Shown: one piece after another, positions 35,690 to 45,436 of the stretch
How positions within the stretch are numbered: position 1 is the first letter of the stretch
Layout of the letters: the number at the start of each line of letters is the position of its first letter
Assembly (NCBI GenBank): GCA_964504335.1
Contig: CAZDET010000001.1
Location: forward strand, 128,399-192,398
DNA: 64,000 nucleotides
Direction of reading: 5' to 3'
From: CAZDET01 sp964504335
GTDB lineage: Bacteria > Bacteroidota > Bacteroidia > Chitinophagales > Saprospiraceae
Made by a program: the position numbers and the translations under genes
Notes under the pieces: generated by a model
The model's input: only the letters and a program-made list of their open reading frames with translations
Told to the model about the DNA's origin: nothing
Database searches by the model: none

Positions 35690-36849
35690 ACCTCCAGTAT
35701 TTCCTCCTCGAAGGCCACTTCCGAGGTACTCTCAATGTATTTCGATACACTTAGTATGATCCCAAAGGCCACACAAGTGAATAGTATGCTGGTTCCACCC
35801 CGCGATATCAAGGGCAGAGTCAATCCCGTTACCGGCACCAAATTGACGGCCACCGCAATATTGACGAACGCCTGTAAGACAATGGCCAAACTCAACCCGA
35901 GCGCCACCATGGCTCCGAAGGCCTTGGAGCTTTTAGTCACCAGCCTCGTTACCCGAAAGAAGAGTAATAAGTACAGGCTTATAATTACTACCCCGCCCAA
36001 AAGGCCGTACTCCTCCACGATAATGGCATAGATAAAATCCGAATAAGGAGAGGGTAAATAATTGCGTTGCAAGCTATTGCCCGGCCCTACACCGAATAAC
36101 CCGCCGTTGGCCATGGCAATCTTGGCTTGGGTGACCTGGAAGCCCGGCTCCTCGCTCATGAATTCCTCCATGCGGCTTTCCCAGGTGTCTACGCGAATTA
36201 CGTTTGGCGCATTCTTTCCCAGTAGGTAAAGCATGGCAAACAACCAGGTACCGAGCATAAACAGCAATCCGATGTAGCGGATATCCACCCTCCCGATCAC
36301 CATCATGAGTATACAGATCAGAAAGAGCAGCAAGGCGCTCGATAAGTCGGCCGGAGCAATGAGCCCGCACACGATCAGCACCGGTAGGATGATCGGCAAA
36401 AACGCACTTTTGAAGTCTTTGATGTATTCCTGCTTGCCACTTATGGAGCGCGCTACGTATACGATGGTAGCGATCTTTGCGAAATCGGATGTCTGGAAAG
36501 TCAGCCCGATTACCGGAAGTTGTATCCAGCGCCGTGCTTCGTTCAGCTCGGTTCCCAGCAGGAGGGTATACACCAATAGCGGCACGCTCAGTGCCAGCAT
36601 CACCGGTGCCCACCGCGAGTAGCGCGAATAGTGGAGCAGATGGCAGGAGTATACGATGAGAAGCCCTGCGCCCAGCAGAACACCGTGCTTGAAGAGATAA
36701 TAGATCGTATCTCCGCCTCGCTCGCGGTAAGCAAGGGCACCCGTCGAACTGTAAACGGCCAGCAGCGAAAACACCGCCAGCAGTAGGATGATGGCCCAAA
36801 TGACCCGATCTCCTTTTAGTTCTGCCGATATACGTGCTGATAATGCCAT
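35686..36849 (-). CDS. ftsW: Division-specific peptidoglycan polymerase FtsW
   Basis: 387 residues with about ten membrane helices of the SEDS (RodA/FtsW/SpoVE) family. Recognisable parts are VYSSTGALAYRERGGDTIYY, RWIQLPVIGLTFQTSDFAKI, FIYAIIVEEYGLLGGVVIIS and the C-terminal signature LVPVTGLTLPLISRGGTSIL. It polymerises glycan strands from lipid II together with the FtsI-type transpeptidase encoded upstream. The start is 54 bp after murD; the stop overlaps murG. Confidence 0.95.
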   Translation of the reverse strand: MALSARISAELKGDRVIWAIILLLAVFSLLAVYSSTGALAYRERGGDTIYYLFKHGVLLGAGLLIVYSCHLLHYSRYSRWAPVMLALSVPLLVYTLLLGTELNEARRWIQLPVIGLTFQTSDFAKIATIVYVARSISGKQEYIKDFKSAFLPIILPVLIVCGLIAPADLSSALLLFLICILMMVIGRVDIRYIGLLFMLGTWLFAMLYLLGKNAPNVIRVDTWESRMEEFMSEEPGFQVTQAKIAMANGGLFGVGPGNSLQRNYLPSPYSDFIYAIIVEEYGLLGGVVIISLYLLLFFRVTRLVTKSSKAFGAMVALGLSLAIVLQAFVNIAVAVNLVPVTGLTLPLISRGGTSILFTCVAFGIILSVSKYIESTSEVAFEEEILEV

Positions 36850-36903
36850 GTGTTAAGTACGTCGTTGGTTATGCTCCCGGTACCAAACACACATTTTGGC
36901 ACC

Positions 36904-38211
36904 TCAGAGTCCATGAACGACCGCCCGGAACTGATCCCCGCGATCGATGTAATTCTTGAATAAGTCAAAGCTCGCGCAAGCCGGCGACAACAGTACGGTA
37001 TCGCCCGCTTGCCCGAGCTGTAATGCTGCCTGCACGGCGGCCGCCATCGATTGTACCTCGACGATATTGTCGATCACGGGATCGAAGGAGGCCCGCAGTT
37101 TGGTATTGTCAACTCCCAGGCAGACGAGTGCGCGCACTTTTGCGCGCACCAACTCCACCAGCGGGAGGTAATCGTTTCCTTTGTCCGTACCGCCGGCAAT
37201 CCAGACGATAGGTGCTTCCACGGCATCGAGCGCGTATTGCACCGCATCGGTATTGGTGGCTTTACTGTCGTTAATAAACAGCAGCCCCCTTCTTTCGCCC
37301 ACCCGCTCCAGGCGGTGGGGAACGGCCCGAAAGGTGTTCAAGCCTTCCTGAAGGGCATTGCCATCGGCTCCAAGCGCCAGGGCGATCCGCAGGGCGAAAT
37401 TGGCATTGCGGGCATTGTGCCGCCCCACCAGCTCCGTTGTCCGCAAATCGAAGGTGTGGCCTTCGAAGCGCAGCTGAGAATCGCGGAAGTCGGCGTCCCA
37501 CACCTCCATCTGCCGGGCCGCTGCTGGGTTGCGCGCCTTTCCCGCCAGGATGTTGGCATCTTCTCCCCAGAGGATCAGCAGATCATCCGGCTGCTGGTTG
37601 CGGGCAATGCGCCACTTGGCATCGATGTAGCGATCCATCTCGTAGCCGTAGCGGTCGAGATGGTCGGGCGTGATGTTTAACAGCGCGGCGATGTGCGGGC
37701 GAAAAGCCCGAATATCGTCCAGCTGAAAACTGCTCAACTCCAAGACGTATATGGCCGCCTTGGGGTCCTCCACCAGCAGCCGGGCGAAGCTGCGCCCGAC
37801 GTTTCCGCCCAGCCGCGCATCCAATCCCGCGGTCTGCAGTAAATGATGCGTTAGGGTGGCCGTAGTCGTTTTGCCGTTGCTGCCCGTAATCCCTACGATC
37901 GTGGAACTACAGTAGCGAGCCGCCAATTCAATTTCACCGATCACCGGCACGCCGTTGCGCGCCAGCTGTTGGATCAGTGGTACGTGGCCCGGTATGCCCG
38001 GACTCTTTATTACTTCTTTCGCCGCCAGAATGCGGTCGGCATCGTGCCCTCCGCTTTCGAAGGGAATGCCGGCTTGCTTCAGTTCCTCGAGGTATTCCTC
38101 TCCAATGGTTCCCCGATCGGATACGAATACCGCCAGGCCCTTGCTTCGAGCCAGTAAGGCAGCTCCTACGCCACTCTCTCCGGCTCCCAGCACGACGATT
38201 TCTGCCTGCAT
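36904..38211 (-). CDS. murD: UDP-N-acetylmuramoyl-L-alanine-D-glutamate ligase
   Basis: 435 residues. VVLGAGESGVGAALLA opens the N-terminal domain, the Mur ligase P-loop is GITGSNGKTTTATLTHHLL near 108-126, and the central domain has LELSSFQLDD and NITPDHLDRYG. INDSKATNTDA and WIAGGTDKGNDY mark the C-terminal domain. It adds D-Glu to UDP-MurNAc-L-Ala. One base separates the mraY stop from its start. Confidence 0.96.
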   Translation of the reverse strand: MQAEIVVLGAGESGVGAALLARSKGLAVFVSDRGTIGEEYLEELKQAGIPFESGGHDADRILAAKEVIKSPGIPGHVPLIQQLARNGVPVIGEIELAARYCSSTIVGITGSNGKTTTATLTHHLLQTAGLDARLGGNVGRSFARLLVEDPKAAIYVLELSSFQLDDIRAFRPHIAALLNITPDHLDRYGYEMDRYIDAKWRIARNQQPDDLLILWGEDANILAGKARNPAAARQMEVWDADFRDSQLRFEGHTFDLRTTELVGRHNARNANFALRIALALGADGNALQEGLNTFRAVPHRLERVGERRGLLFINDSKATNTDAVQYALDAVEAPIVWIAGGTDKGNDYLPLVELVRAKVRALVCLGVDNTKLRASFDPVIDNIVEVQSMAAAVQAALQLGQAGDTVLLSPACASFDLFKNYIDRGDQFRAVVHGL

Positions 38212-38212
38212 A

Positions 38213-39481
38213 TCAGCGAATCTTTAGCGTGAGGATGGTTGCCACGGCTAAAATGATGCCGACAATCCAGAAGCGCGCCACGATTTTTGTCTCGGGCATG
38301 CCCAACTTCTGGAAGTGGTGGTGCAGCGGCGACATCCGGAAAATCCGACGCCCCTCTCCGAAACGTCTTTTGGTGTATTTGAAATAACTCACCTGTAAAA
38401 TGACCGAGAGGCTTTCCGCCAGGAAAATGCCGCATAATAAAGGCAGCAAGAGTTCTTTCCGCAGGAGGATGGCCAGGGCGGCAATCACTCCGCCGAGGGT
38501 CAGGCTCCCGGTATCGCCCATGAACACCTGAGCGGGAAAGGAATTGTACCACAGAAAACCGAGGCAGGACCCCAACAGGCAGGCGGCGTAGATGAACAAC
38601 TCGCTCGTGCCCGGCAGGTAGTGAATGTCCAGATAGTTGGCAGTAAGAATGTTTCCGCTGACGTAGGCAAAGATCGCCAGCACCGTCCCAATGACGCTGG
38701 ATACCCCCGTCGCGAGCCCGTCGAGGCCATCCGTGAGATTGGCGCTGTTCGACACGGCCGTAACGATGAAGATGATGAGCGGCACGAAGATCACCCAGCC
38801 GTACTTCAAGGCCTTGTTGCGTTCGAGGGGAAGCAATTGGGCGTAGTCGAGATTGTTCCCCTTTCGGAAGGGCACGTTGGTCAGTGTCGTTTTGTAGTCC
38901 GCCCGGTAGAGCGGCGGCTGGCCTTCCCGCTCAATTATAATCGGTTCGCCTACCATATCTCCTACGGTCAGGCCGGCGGCTTCTCCGTCGGCCACGTCCA
39001 TCCGCACGACCACCTGATCGCTAAACAACATCATCAGGCTAATAAACAGGCCAAAGCCGACCTGCCCGACAATCTTAAACTTACCGGCCAGCCCGTCCTT
39101 TTTTTTGCGAAACACCTTTATATAGTCATCCGCAAACCCGATCAGGCCCATCCAACTGGTTGCTACGATCATGATGACGATGTACACATTGTCGAGGCGG
39201 GCCATTAATAGACAGGGTACGAGGATACCGAGAATGATAATCACCCCGCCCATGGTGGGAGTGCCTTGTTTTTGCTGTTGCCCCTCCAGCCCGAGATCGC
39301 GGACCGTCTCCCCTATCTGTTGCCGTCGGAGGAAGCGGATGATCCGCCCCCCCAGAAGCAAACTGATAATCAGTGAGAGGATGATAGCTACCCCCGCCCG
39401 AAACGTAGAGTATTGAAACAAGCCGGAGCCAGGAAACGGACCGTATTGTTCGACGATCCATTCGACTAGGTAAATGATCAT
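38213..39481 (-). CDS. mraY: Phospho-MurNAc-pentapeptide transferase
   Basis: 422 residues with about ten helices. Signatures are LGLEGQQQKQGTPTMGG, the catalytic GFADDYIKVFRKKKDGL, NLTDGLDGLATG and MGDTGSLTLGG, ending with FRMSPLHHHFQKLG. It makes lipid I at the membrane. It is about 60 residues longer than E. coli MraY because of a polar insertion (about residues 150-215, with EPIIIEREGQPPLYRADYK) predicted to lie in a periplasmic loop, a feature known in Bacteroidota. Confidence 0.96.
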   Translation of the reverse strand: MIIYLVEWIVEQYGPFPGSGLFQYSTFRAGVAIILSLIISLLLGGRIIRFLRRQQIGETVRDLGLEGQQQKQGTPTMGGVIIILGILVPCLLMARLDNVYIVIMIVATSWMGLIGFADDYIKVFRKKKDGLAGKFKIVGQVGFGLFISLMMLFSDQVVVRMDVADGEAAGLTVGDMVGEPIIIEREGQPPLYRADYKTTLTNVPFRKGNNLDYAQLLPLERNKALKYGWVIFVPLIIFIVTAVSNSANLTDGLDGLATGVSSVIGTVLAIFAYVSGNILTANYLDIHYLPGTSELFIYAACLLGSCLGFLWYNSFPAQVFMGDTGSLTLGGVIAALAILLRKELLLPLLCGIFLAESLSVILQVSYFKYTKRRFGEGRRIFRMSPLHHHFQKLGMPETKIVARFWIVGIILAVATILTLKIR

Positions 39482-39532
39482 GATGGTTTTCCGATTTGGC
39501 TTAACGCGTCGGCCGCTAAGGTAGGTAGGATT

Positions 39533-41005
39533 CTATGCATCACGTAGTGCCTGTGCCGCGATCTCCCGATCATCGAACGGATGTTTGACGCCCTGGATTT
39601 CCTGATAGGTTTCGTGCCCTTTTCCGGCAATCAGCAGTAAATCGTGCCGCTGGGCCAGGCCCACGGCGGTTCGAATGGCGCTGCGCCGATCCGTAATGCG
39701 GAGCGTTTTGCGGCGCCCCTCATCGTCGAGTCCGGCTTCCATCTCATCGAGAATCACCTCGGGAGATTCGCTGCGCGGGTTGTCGCTCGTCAGAATCAGG
39801 CGGTCGCTGAGGCGGGCCGCAACGGCCGCCATCTTGGGGCGTTTGGCCCGGTCGCGATCACCGCCCGCCCCCACCACAGTCAGGATGCGCCCGCCGGCAG
39901 TCGTCTGAAGATCGCGCAGCGTTTGCAGCACTTTCTCCAGGGCATCCGGTGTGTGGGCGTAATCGACGATGGCGGTGCGGCCCGAATCGGGGTCGTGTAT
40001 CACCTCCATCCGACCCGGTGCGCCAGGCAGGCTACTCAATACCGCCAACACCTCCGCTTCCGACTGGCCGAGTAGAGTACCCACCCCGTAGGCCGCCAGG
40101 AGGTTGTAGGCGTTGTACTCCCCGATCATGCGCATGTATACCTCCTGGCCATTCAGGCTGAGTACCATCCCCTGCGGCGTATTTTCCAGCAGTTTCGCAC
40201 GGTACTCAGCCATCGAGCGCAGGCTGTAGCGGTAGACGGTGGCCAACGAATTCTGCACCATATAGCTTCCGCGCCGGTCATCGGTATTGATCAGCGCAAA
40301 AGCGGTTGCAGGCAGCATGTCAAAGAACTTTTTTTTCGCATCGATATAGGCCCGAAACGTACCGTGGTAGTCCAGGTGATCGTGCGACATATTCGTAAAG
40401 ACCCCTCCGGCAAAGTGCAGCCCGGCGATCCGCCGTTGATCGGCGGCGTGCGAACTCACCTCCATAAAGGCGTAGTCGCAACCGGCCTGCCGCATATCTG
40501 CCAGGTTGGCTTGTATTTGCAGCGCGTCCGGGGTGGTGTGGGTAGCTTCCACCCGCCGTTCCCCGATGCGTATTTCAACCGTCGATAGCAGCCCCACCCG
40601 GAACCCCAATCGCGTAAATAAATCGTGCAACAAGGTCACCACCGTCGTTTTCCCGTTCGTCCCCGTCACGCCCACCAATCGCAGGTGCTTACTCGGATGG
40701 TCGTAATAGGCGGAGGCCAGTTGCCCCAACGCCTCGGCGCTATCGGGTACCTGCATCCAGGTAATGGTCCCTTCGATGCCCGGCCACTCCGATGAGGGGC
40801 GTTGTGCCAGAATGGCAACCGCTCCTCGCTCAACCGCAGCCTCGATGTAGTCGTGCCCATCTACCCGGGTGCCGGGAACGGCCACGAACAACGACCCCGG
40901 GCGCACCCGGCGGGAGTCGAAGGCAATTTGCTCGATTTCAAGGTCAGTGGTACCCGATACTTCATTAAGCGTCAGGTCGTTTATCAGCTTGCTTAGGATC
41001 ATCAA
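39533..41005 (-). CDS. murE: UDP-MurNAc-L-Ala-D-Glu-meso-diaminopimelate ligase
   Basis: 490 residues. The N-terminal domain has QIAFDSRRVRPGSLFVAVPG; the P-loop is GVTGTNGKTTVVTLLHD near 113-129; TTPDALQIQANLADM and MEVSSHAADQRRI follow. The C-terminal domain contains TSDNPRSESP, and DNPR is the motif that selects meso-diaminopimelate rather than lysine. The cell wall is therefore expected to be mDAP-type. It sits 10 bp after ftsI and 51 bp before mraY. Confidence 0.96.
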   Translation of the reverse strand: MMILSKLINDLTLNEVSGTTDLEIEQIAFDSRRVRPGSLFVAVPGTRVDGHDYIEAAVERGAVAILAQRPSSEWPGIEGTITWMQVPDSAEALGQLASAYYDHPSKHLRLVGVTGTNGKTTVVTLLHDLFTRLGFRVGLLSTVEIRIGERRVEATHTTPDALQIQANLADMRQAGCDYAFMEVSSHAADQRRIAGLHFAGGVFTNMSHDHLDYHGTFRAYIDAKKKFFDMLPATAFALINTDDRRGSYMVQNSLATVYRYSLRSMAEYRAKLLENTPQGMVLSLNGQEVYMRMIGEYNAYNLLAAYGVGTLLGQSEAEVLAVLSSLPGAPGRMEVIHDPDSGRTAIVDYAHTPDALEKVLQTLRDLQTTAGGRILTVVGAGGDRDRAKRPKMAAVAARLSDRLILTSDNPRSESPEVILDEMEAGLDDEGRRKTLRITDRRSAIRTAVGLAQRHDLLLIAGKGHETYQEIQGVKHPFDDREIAAQALRDA

Positions 41006-41015
41006 TCGTTCCTAA

Positions 41016-43178
41016 CTAGTTCAAATACAATCGGACAGTTTGCCCCTTCAACCGGGTTCCCGGCAGTAAGGATTGCCGACGTACACGGCCGACACCCTCG
41101 ACCTCCACGGTCAATCCCCGGTTTTCCAATTCGTAAATCGCATCGCGCAGCCCCATGCCTACTACGTTAGGCATCGCCCCCACCGATAAGCGCCTCGGTT
41201 CCAGCAGCAGGCTGTCGGCCTTGGCGCGTACGATAGTCAGGCTATCGCCGGCGCTGCCGTACACCGGCAGGCGCAGGTAGTCGAGCACGGTCCGGATGTC
41301 GGCCGCGTGCCCGACGTCGTAGTTCGGCAGATTGGCCTCGTACAACACGGGGCGCGGCCCCCGATTGATCGGTTCGTGCAGTTCGAGCATAGCATTGAAG
41401 CACTTGTCGGCAATTTCCCGAAAGACCGGACCGGCGACCTCCCCACCGTAAAAGCCGCCCTGCTGCGGATTGCGAATCACCACCACGCAGGAGTAGAGCG
41501 GGTTGTTGGCCGGGAAGTAACCCGCAAAGGAGGCCTGATACCCTTCTACCCGAGTTCCCCGACGGCCCCGGCGGTAGTTGATTTGCGCCGTACCCGTTTT
41601 GCCGGCAAAATCGTAGCGGTTGCTCCGCAATTCGGCGGCCGTACCGCGTTGCACGACACCTTCCAACAGCAGGCGGGCCTGTTCGATCGTAGCGGTACCC
41701 GCAATCTGCTTGTTCACTACCGTCGGTCGGAACGTCTCTAACGTTTGCCCGTTGCGGCGAATCTCCGACACCAGGTAGGGCTTCATCATGCGTCCGCCGT
41801 TGGCTACGGAGTTGTAAAAGCTCAATAATTGCAGTGGTGTAATCCTCAATTCGTATCCGGTAGCCATCCAGGGCAGCGACAGTCCGCTCCACTGGTGCTC
41901 CTGGCTGTAGGCCTCCTTTATATATGGTTTTGCTTCTCCGGCCAGGGTGATACCCGTCGGTATGTCCAGGTTGAACGACCGCAAACGCTCGATAAAGGCA
42001 GTGGCACCGGCCGTATCGGTGGAATAGTTGGTATCGTTGAAGTTCTCATTCACCAGCTTGGCCAGGCCTACGTTCGAGGAGATCTCGAAAGCCCGGCGCA
42101 CCGTGGTTTTCTCCAGATCCCGACTCATGCGGGTGGCGTCCACCATTTCCGCGTCGTAAAACTGAGTGCGTCCGCGCTCGATATCGATCGTGTCTTCCAG
42201 TTTCACCAGCCCTTCTTCGAGCAGGGCCATGATAGAGGCGAGCTTGAAGGTAGAGCCCGGCTCTGTAGCCATCGCGATGGCGTAGTTATACATTTCGTAG
42301 TAGCCCCGGTTGGCGGTGTCGCGCCCGAGGTTGGCAATAGCGCGAATGGCACCCGTTTTGACGTCCATCACAATGGCCGTTCCCCATTCGGCGGCGTGTT
42401 TGCGCATGCCGTTGAGGAGGGCTTTTTCGGCGATGTCTTGCACGTTGACGTCCAGGGTCGTCACAATATCGTCGCCACTGCGTGGCTCGAGGATGGTGAG
42501 ATCCTCGGTGGGCAACCAAAGGTTGCGGCTCGGATCGACCTTAAGCATCAGTTGGCGTCCGGGCTGGCCCCGTAGGTAGGAATCGAAAAACCCCTCCAAC
42601 CCGACCGGCTGATTGCCCGCGCGCACGTATCCGATGGTGCGCCGCGCCAACAGGCCGAAAGGTCGCTTGCGTTCACTGCGATCCTCAGCGATCAGTCCAC
42701 CCCGGTAACGCCCGAGATTGAAGAGTGGGAACTGCTCGATGCGTCGCTTCTCGGCATAACTGACCTGCTTTTTAATCAGCACGTGGCGGTTTTTGCCAAA
42801 GGTGCTATCCCGAATTTCAATGAGCCAGTTTTTCATACCTCCTACCGTGTAAGACCGGTCGACGTACGTCGCCAGGCAGTAGGCCAGCGTATCCAAGTTG
42901 CGCAGGTACTCCTCGTCGGAGGCGACAAAGGGATCGAAGTACAGATCGAAGAAGGGGACGGAGGTTGCCAATAAGCTTTCGTCGTGCGAGTAAATATCGC
43001 CGCGCTCCGGTACAATGATTTTCTCAGCCTGGTAATTTTCCCGGCCCATTTCACGGTACTCCTCTGCGTCGTAGTAGGCTGATTTAAACGTCTGCCAGAT
43101 CAACAGCAATGCAAACGGTACCAGCACTGCGAAGAGCAGCCCGTAGATCCGGTAGAGTACCTCGTTTTTAATTTGCAT
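41016..43178 (-). CDS. ftsI: Penicillin-binding protein, FtsI/PBP3-type transpeptidase with PASTA domain
   Basis: 720 residues. A short cytoplasmic start and one membrane helix (9-30) lead to the PBP dimerisation domain (IVPERGDIYSHDESLLATS). The transpeptidase domain has the active-site S309 in STFK, SSN at 367-369 and KTG at 527-529. The last 60 residues (MPNVVGMGLRDAIYELENRG ... KGQTVRLYLN) form one PASTA domain. It cross-links septal peptidoglycan with FtsW. PASTA-bearing division PBPs are usual in Gram-positives and also found in Bacteroidota. It lies between the ftsL-like gene and murE. Confidence 0.95.
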   Translation of the reverse strand: MQIKNEVLYRIYGLLFAVLVPFALLLIWQTFKSAYYDAEEYREMGRENYQAEKIIVPERGDIYSHDESLLATSVPFFDLYFDPFVASDEEYLRNLDTLAYCLATYVDRSYTVGGMKNWLIEIRDSTFGKNRHVLIKKQVSYAEKRRIEQFPLFNLGRYRGGLIAEDRSERKRPFGLLARRTIGYVRAGNQPVGLEGFFDSYLRGQPGRQLMLKVDPSRNLWLPTEDLTILEPRSGDDIVTTLDVNVQDIAEKALLNGMRKHAAEWGTAIVMDVKTGAIRAIANLGRDTANRGYYEMYNYAIAMATEPGSTFKLASIMALLEEGLVKLEDTIDIERGRTQFYDAEMVDATRMSRDLEKTTVRRAFEISSNVGLAKLVNENFNDTNYSTDTAGATAFIERLRSFNLDIPTGITLAGEAKPYIKEAYSQEHQWSGLSLPWMATGYELRITPLQLLSFYNSVANGGRMMKPYLVSEIRRNGQTLETFRPTVVNKQIAGTATIEQARLLLEGVVQRGTAAELRSNRYDFAGKTGTAQINYRRGRRGTRVEGYQASFAGYFPANNPLYSCVVVIRNPQQGGFYGGEVAGPVFREIADKCFNAMLELHEPINRGPRPVLYEANLPNYDVGHAADIRTVLDYLRLPVYGSAGDSLTIVRAKADSLLLEPRRLSVGAMPNVVGMGLRDAIYELENRGLTVEVEGVGRVRRQSLLPGTRLKGQTVRLYLN

Positions 43179-43205
43179 TACCTATGGGTTTGATCCGGAC
43201 GGCCG

Positions 43206-43529
43206 CTAGGGCTGTTTCGGAACGACAATTTTCCTTGGCTCACCCCGGTGCAGTATGAGGCCGTCATCCTTCACTTTTTCGACGACCTCCGACCGAAGGC
43301 TGTTAAACATATTTTCCGACTGAAGCGAGCGGTAGTACCAACTCAGCTCCTGGTTTTCGCGCTGTAACTCCTGGATGCGCCGGGCATTGTATTCTGCGTA
43401 GTGCACCGCTGAGATGTAGATCACCCCCAAACCACCCAACAAGAGGACCATTCCCAGATTGTCGAGAATGAGGGACGTCATCCGAAAACTACGAACCCGG
43501 CTCCACCTTGATTTTTTCCTGCTCGCCAT
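43206..43529 (-). CDS. ftsL: FtsL-like division protein
   Basis: 107 residues with a basic N-terminus (MASRKKSRWSRVRSFRM), one membrane helix (about 24-42, MVLLLGGLGVIYISAVHYAE) and a following predicted coiled coil (YNARRIQELQRENQELSWYY). This is the topology of FtsL/FtsB. The start codon overlaps the rsmH stop (TAATG) and ftsI follows 27 bp later, the normal ftsL place. Primary sequence is weakly conserved in this family, so position and topology carry the call. Confidence 0.85.
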   Translation of the reverse strand: MASRKKSRWSRVRSFRMTSLILDNLGMVLLLGGLGVIYISAVHYAEYNARRIQELQRENQELSWYYRSLQSENMFNSLRSEVVEKVKDDGLILHRGEPRKIVVPKQP

Positions 43530-44458
43530 TATGCATTCAAATAGTTCGATCGCTGATCGGCTGTTCGCTCTCCCACGCGCATCTTGGCGCTGCGCGCCCG
43601 ACTGTTGCGGAGTATTTCCGCTTCGTCGGGTGCAATCGGCCGACGCGTGATTACTTTATACGGCTGGTAGCGATTTCCGTAAAAATCCTTCAATTCCGTT
43701 CCTTCCGCATCCCCCCGTCGGAGCATGTTTTTTACCATGCGGTCTTCCAGCGAGTGGTAGCTGATCACCACCAGTCGGCCACCCTCTTTCAACAAATCCG
43801 TCGCCTGCTCCAGCAAAGCGGACAGGGCCGCTATTTCGTCATTGACCGCGATGCGCAATGCCTGAAACAACTGGGCCAGATAGCGATGTCGGGGCCCTCG
43901 TACCAGCGGATCGACCACGCTCAGCAGCTCCCCGATTGTCCTGATCGGTTGGTGCCGGCGCGCCGACTCTATGGCCTGGGCCACCGTGCGCGCGTTGCGC
44001 AATTCTCCGTATTCACTCAAAATACGCTGCAGCCCTTCGGCCGTTTCCTGATTGATCAGATCGGCGGCCGTCTGCCCTCCCTGCTGATGCATGCGCATGT
44101 CGAGCGGCGCGTCGAAGCGGTAGCTGAACCCCCGCTCCGGCACATCAAACTGGTGGGAGGAAACCCCCAAATCTGCCAACAGGCCATCGATGCGCGTAAC
44201 ACCATACAGTCGAAGGAAATTACGCAGGGCGTTGAAGTTGGCAGCAATGAAGGTCAATCGCTCGTCGGGCGGCACATTTGCCACCGCGGCAGCGTCCTGG
44301 TCAAAGGCAAACAAGCGCCCCTCCGGCCCCAGGGCCTGCAGGATGAGCCGGCTGTGCCCACCCCCGCCAAAGGTCGCATCTACGTATATACCGTCTGGGC
44401 GAATGTTCAAGTGCGCGATGCTTTCATCGGCAAGGACGGGAACGTGATAGTCCATCAC
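43529..44458 (-). CDS. rsmH: 16S rRNA (cytosine(1402)-N(4))-methyltransferase
   Basis: 309 residues. YHVPVLADESIAHLNI begins the protein, DGIYVDATFGGGGHSRLIL forms the SAM-binding loop near 22-40, and DGLLADLGVSSHQFDVPERG and RLVVISYHSLEDRMVKNML are family signatures. It methylates C1402 in the ribosomal P site. It overlaps mraZ by 4 bp and ftsL by one base. Confidence 0.96.
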   Translation of the reverse strand: MMDYHVPVLADESIAHLNIRPDGIYVDATFGGGGHSRLILQALGPEGRLFAFDQDAAAVANVPPDERLTFIAANFNALRNFLRLYGVTRIDGLLADLGVSSHQFDVPERGFSYRFDAPLDMRMHQQGGQTAADLINQETAEGLQRILSEYGELRNARTVAQAIESARRHQPIRTIGELLSVVDPLVRGPRHRYLAQLFQALRIAVNDEIAALSALLEQATDLLKEGGRLVVISYHSLEDRMVKNMLRRGDAEGTELKDFYGNRYQPYKVITRRPIAPDEAEILRNSRARSAKMRVGERTADQRSNYLNA

Positions 44459-44922
44459 TCGTCCGCTTGATCGAGGTTCCCCAGTACGTCCTCTGCCAGA
44501 TCGGAGAAGTCAGTCGGCTCCTCTGCAAGCATGCGGTCGTACTCGACGGATGCCCAAATTTCAATTCGGCCGCTGTAAGCAGTCAGTATAATGTCGCGGT
44601 CAATCCCCGCGTATTCCGCCAACCGCTTGGGAAGTAGTAAACGATCCGCACTATCCAGTGCCACCTCCTGCGCCCCGCGAAAGAAGTAGCGGGCAAAGTC
44701 CCGGTTCTTCTTATTGTAAAGGTTCAGCTGATTGATCTCTCCGGATATCTTGTTCCACAATAGCTCCGGATACAAAACCAAACATCGCTCGAACCCACGG
44801 TTAATAACAAACTTCTCGCGCTGGTAGTCTCCAAATTGATTCAACAAACCGCTCGGCATGCGAAAGCGACCTTTCGCATCCATTTTGACATCGTACTCGC
44901 CGAGCAACTGCTGCAATTCCAT
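44455..44922 (-). CDS. mraZ: Transcriptional regulator MraZ
   Basis: 155 residues with two AbrB-like SpoVT domains. GEYDVKMDAKGRFRMPSGLL and RGFERCLVLYP mark the first, EVALDSADRLLLPKRLAEYA with RIEIWA the second. MraZ binds direct repeats ahead of its own gene and controls the dcw cluster. It is the first gene of the cluster; a set of 10-bp-spaced GTGG-like repeats lies 38-62 bp before its start. Confidence 0.95.
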   Translation of the reverse strand: MELQQLLGEYDVKMDAKGRFRMPSGLLNQFGDYQREKFVINRGFERCLVLYPELLWNKISGEINQLNLYNKKNRDFARYFFRGAQEVALDSADRLLLPKRLAEYAGIDRDIILTAYSGRIEIWASVEYDRMLAEEPTDFSDLAEDVLGNLDQADE

Positions 44923-44959
44923 GGATCTATACTACTGTCATTCAAAAGTAGCTTCTTTT

Positions 44960-44984
44960 GACACAAATTACCACTTTTACCCAC
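44960..44984 (-). promoter_or_regulatory. Candidate MraZ operator (10-bp-spaced direct repeats)
   Basis: On the minus strand GTGGG (44980-44984), GTGGT (44970-44974) and GTGTC (44960-44964) recur at a strict 10-bp period with A/T-rich spacers. MraZ sites in other bacteria are GTGG-containing direct repeats with this spacing; Mycoplasma sites include AAAGTGG, also found here. TACTTTTG (44944-44951) between these repeats and the start could be a -7 element. Confidence 0.5.
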
Positions 44985-45436
44985 CTTTTGTGCGGGCATT
45001 TTTTCCACATTCGCCTTGTTTTGGCCCTTATCCGATGTTTAATCTCAAAAAAGTGATATCAACGACACTAATTTGCGGTTACTACTCCCATCTTTTTGTT
45101 TTATAGGCGAAATATAAGTATTAAAAACTAATTATTTGTTTGAAAAAATAAAAGCCCCTGCCGATTAAGGGAAGTATAGCCGGTGGGAAAAAGTGGACAT
45201 CCGGGGCGGAACCAGGTATGACTCCGGAAGAATATGTTCGGACTACTTTGATGGTCCTTTCTTATAGATTTTTGATTAATTTGGAACCTGCCCAATGCTG
45301 ACCTCATGTAACCAAATAGCTTTTTGTTGAACGCTGATAGCAGCCGTATCCGGGCTTTATCGATAGGTGATAGGTGCCGCAAATAATTAGAAAGTGCATT
45401 TTGTTTAGGCGGCATCCGATCAGAAAACATGCTTTG
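44985..45436. other. AT-rich intergenic stretch between mraZ and the Nudix-type gene
   Basis: About 450 bp, especially A/T-rich around 45040-45150. Beyond the likely mraZ promoter side and the upstream part of the divergent gene I see no recognisable feature. A minus-strand open frame of 100 codons here has no family resemblance and atypical composition. Confidence 0.4.

Noticed and set aside
29482..44922. Absence of murF and ddl from the dcw cluster as a sign of deletion
   Set aside because: Many Bacteroidota clusters have this gene set, and all present genes are intact and tightly packed, so no local loss is implied.
45128..45430. 100-codon minus-strand frame between mraZ and the Nudix gene
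   Set aside because: Atypical composition, no family match, lies in an AT-rich non-coding stretch.
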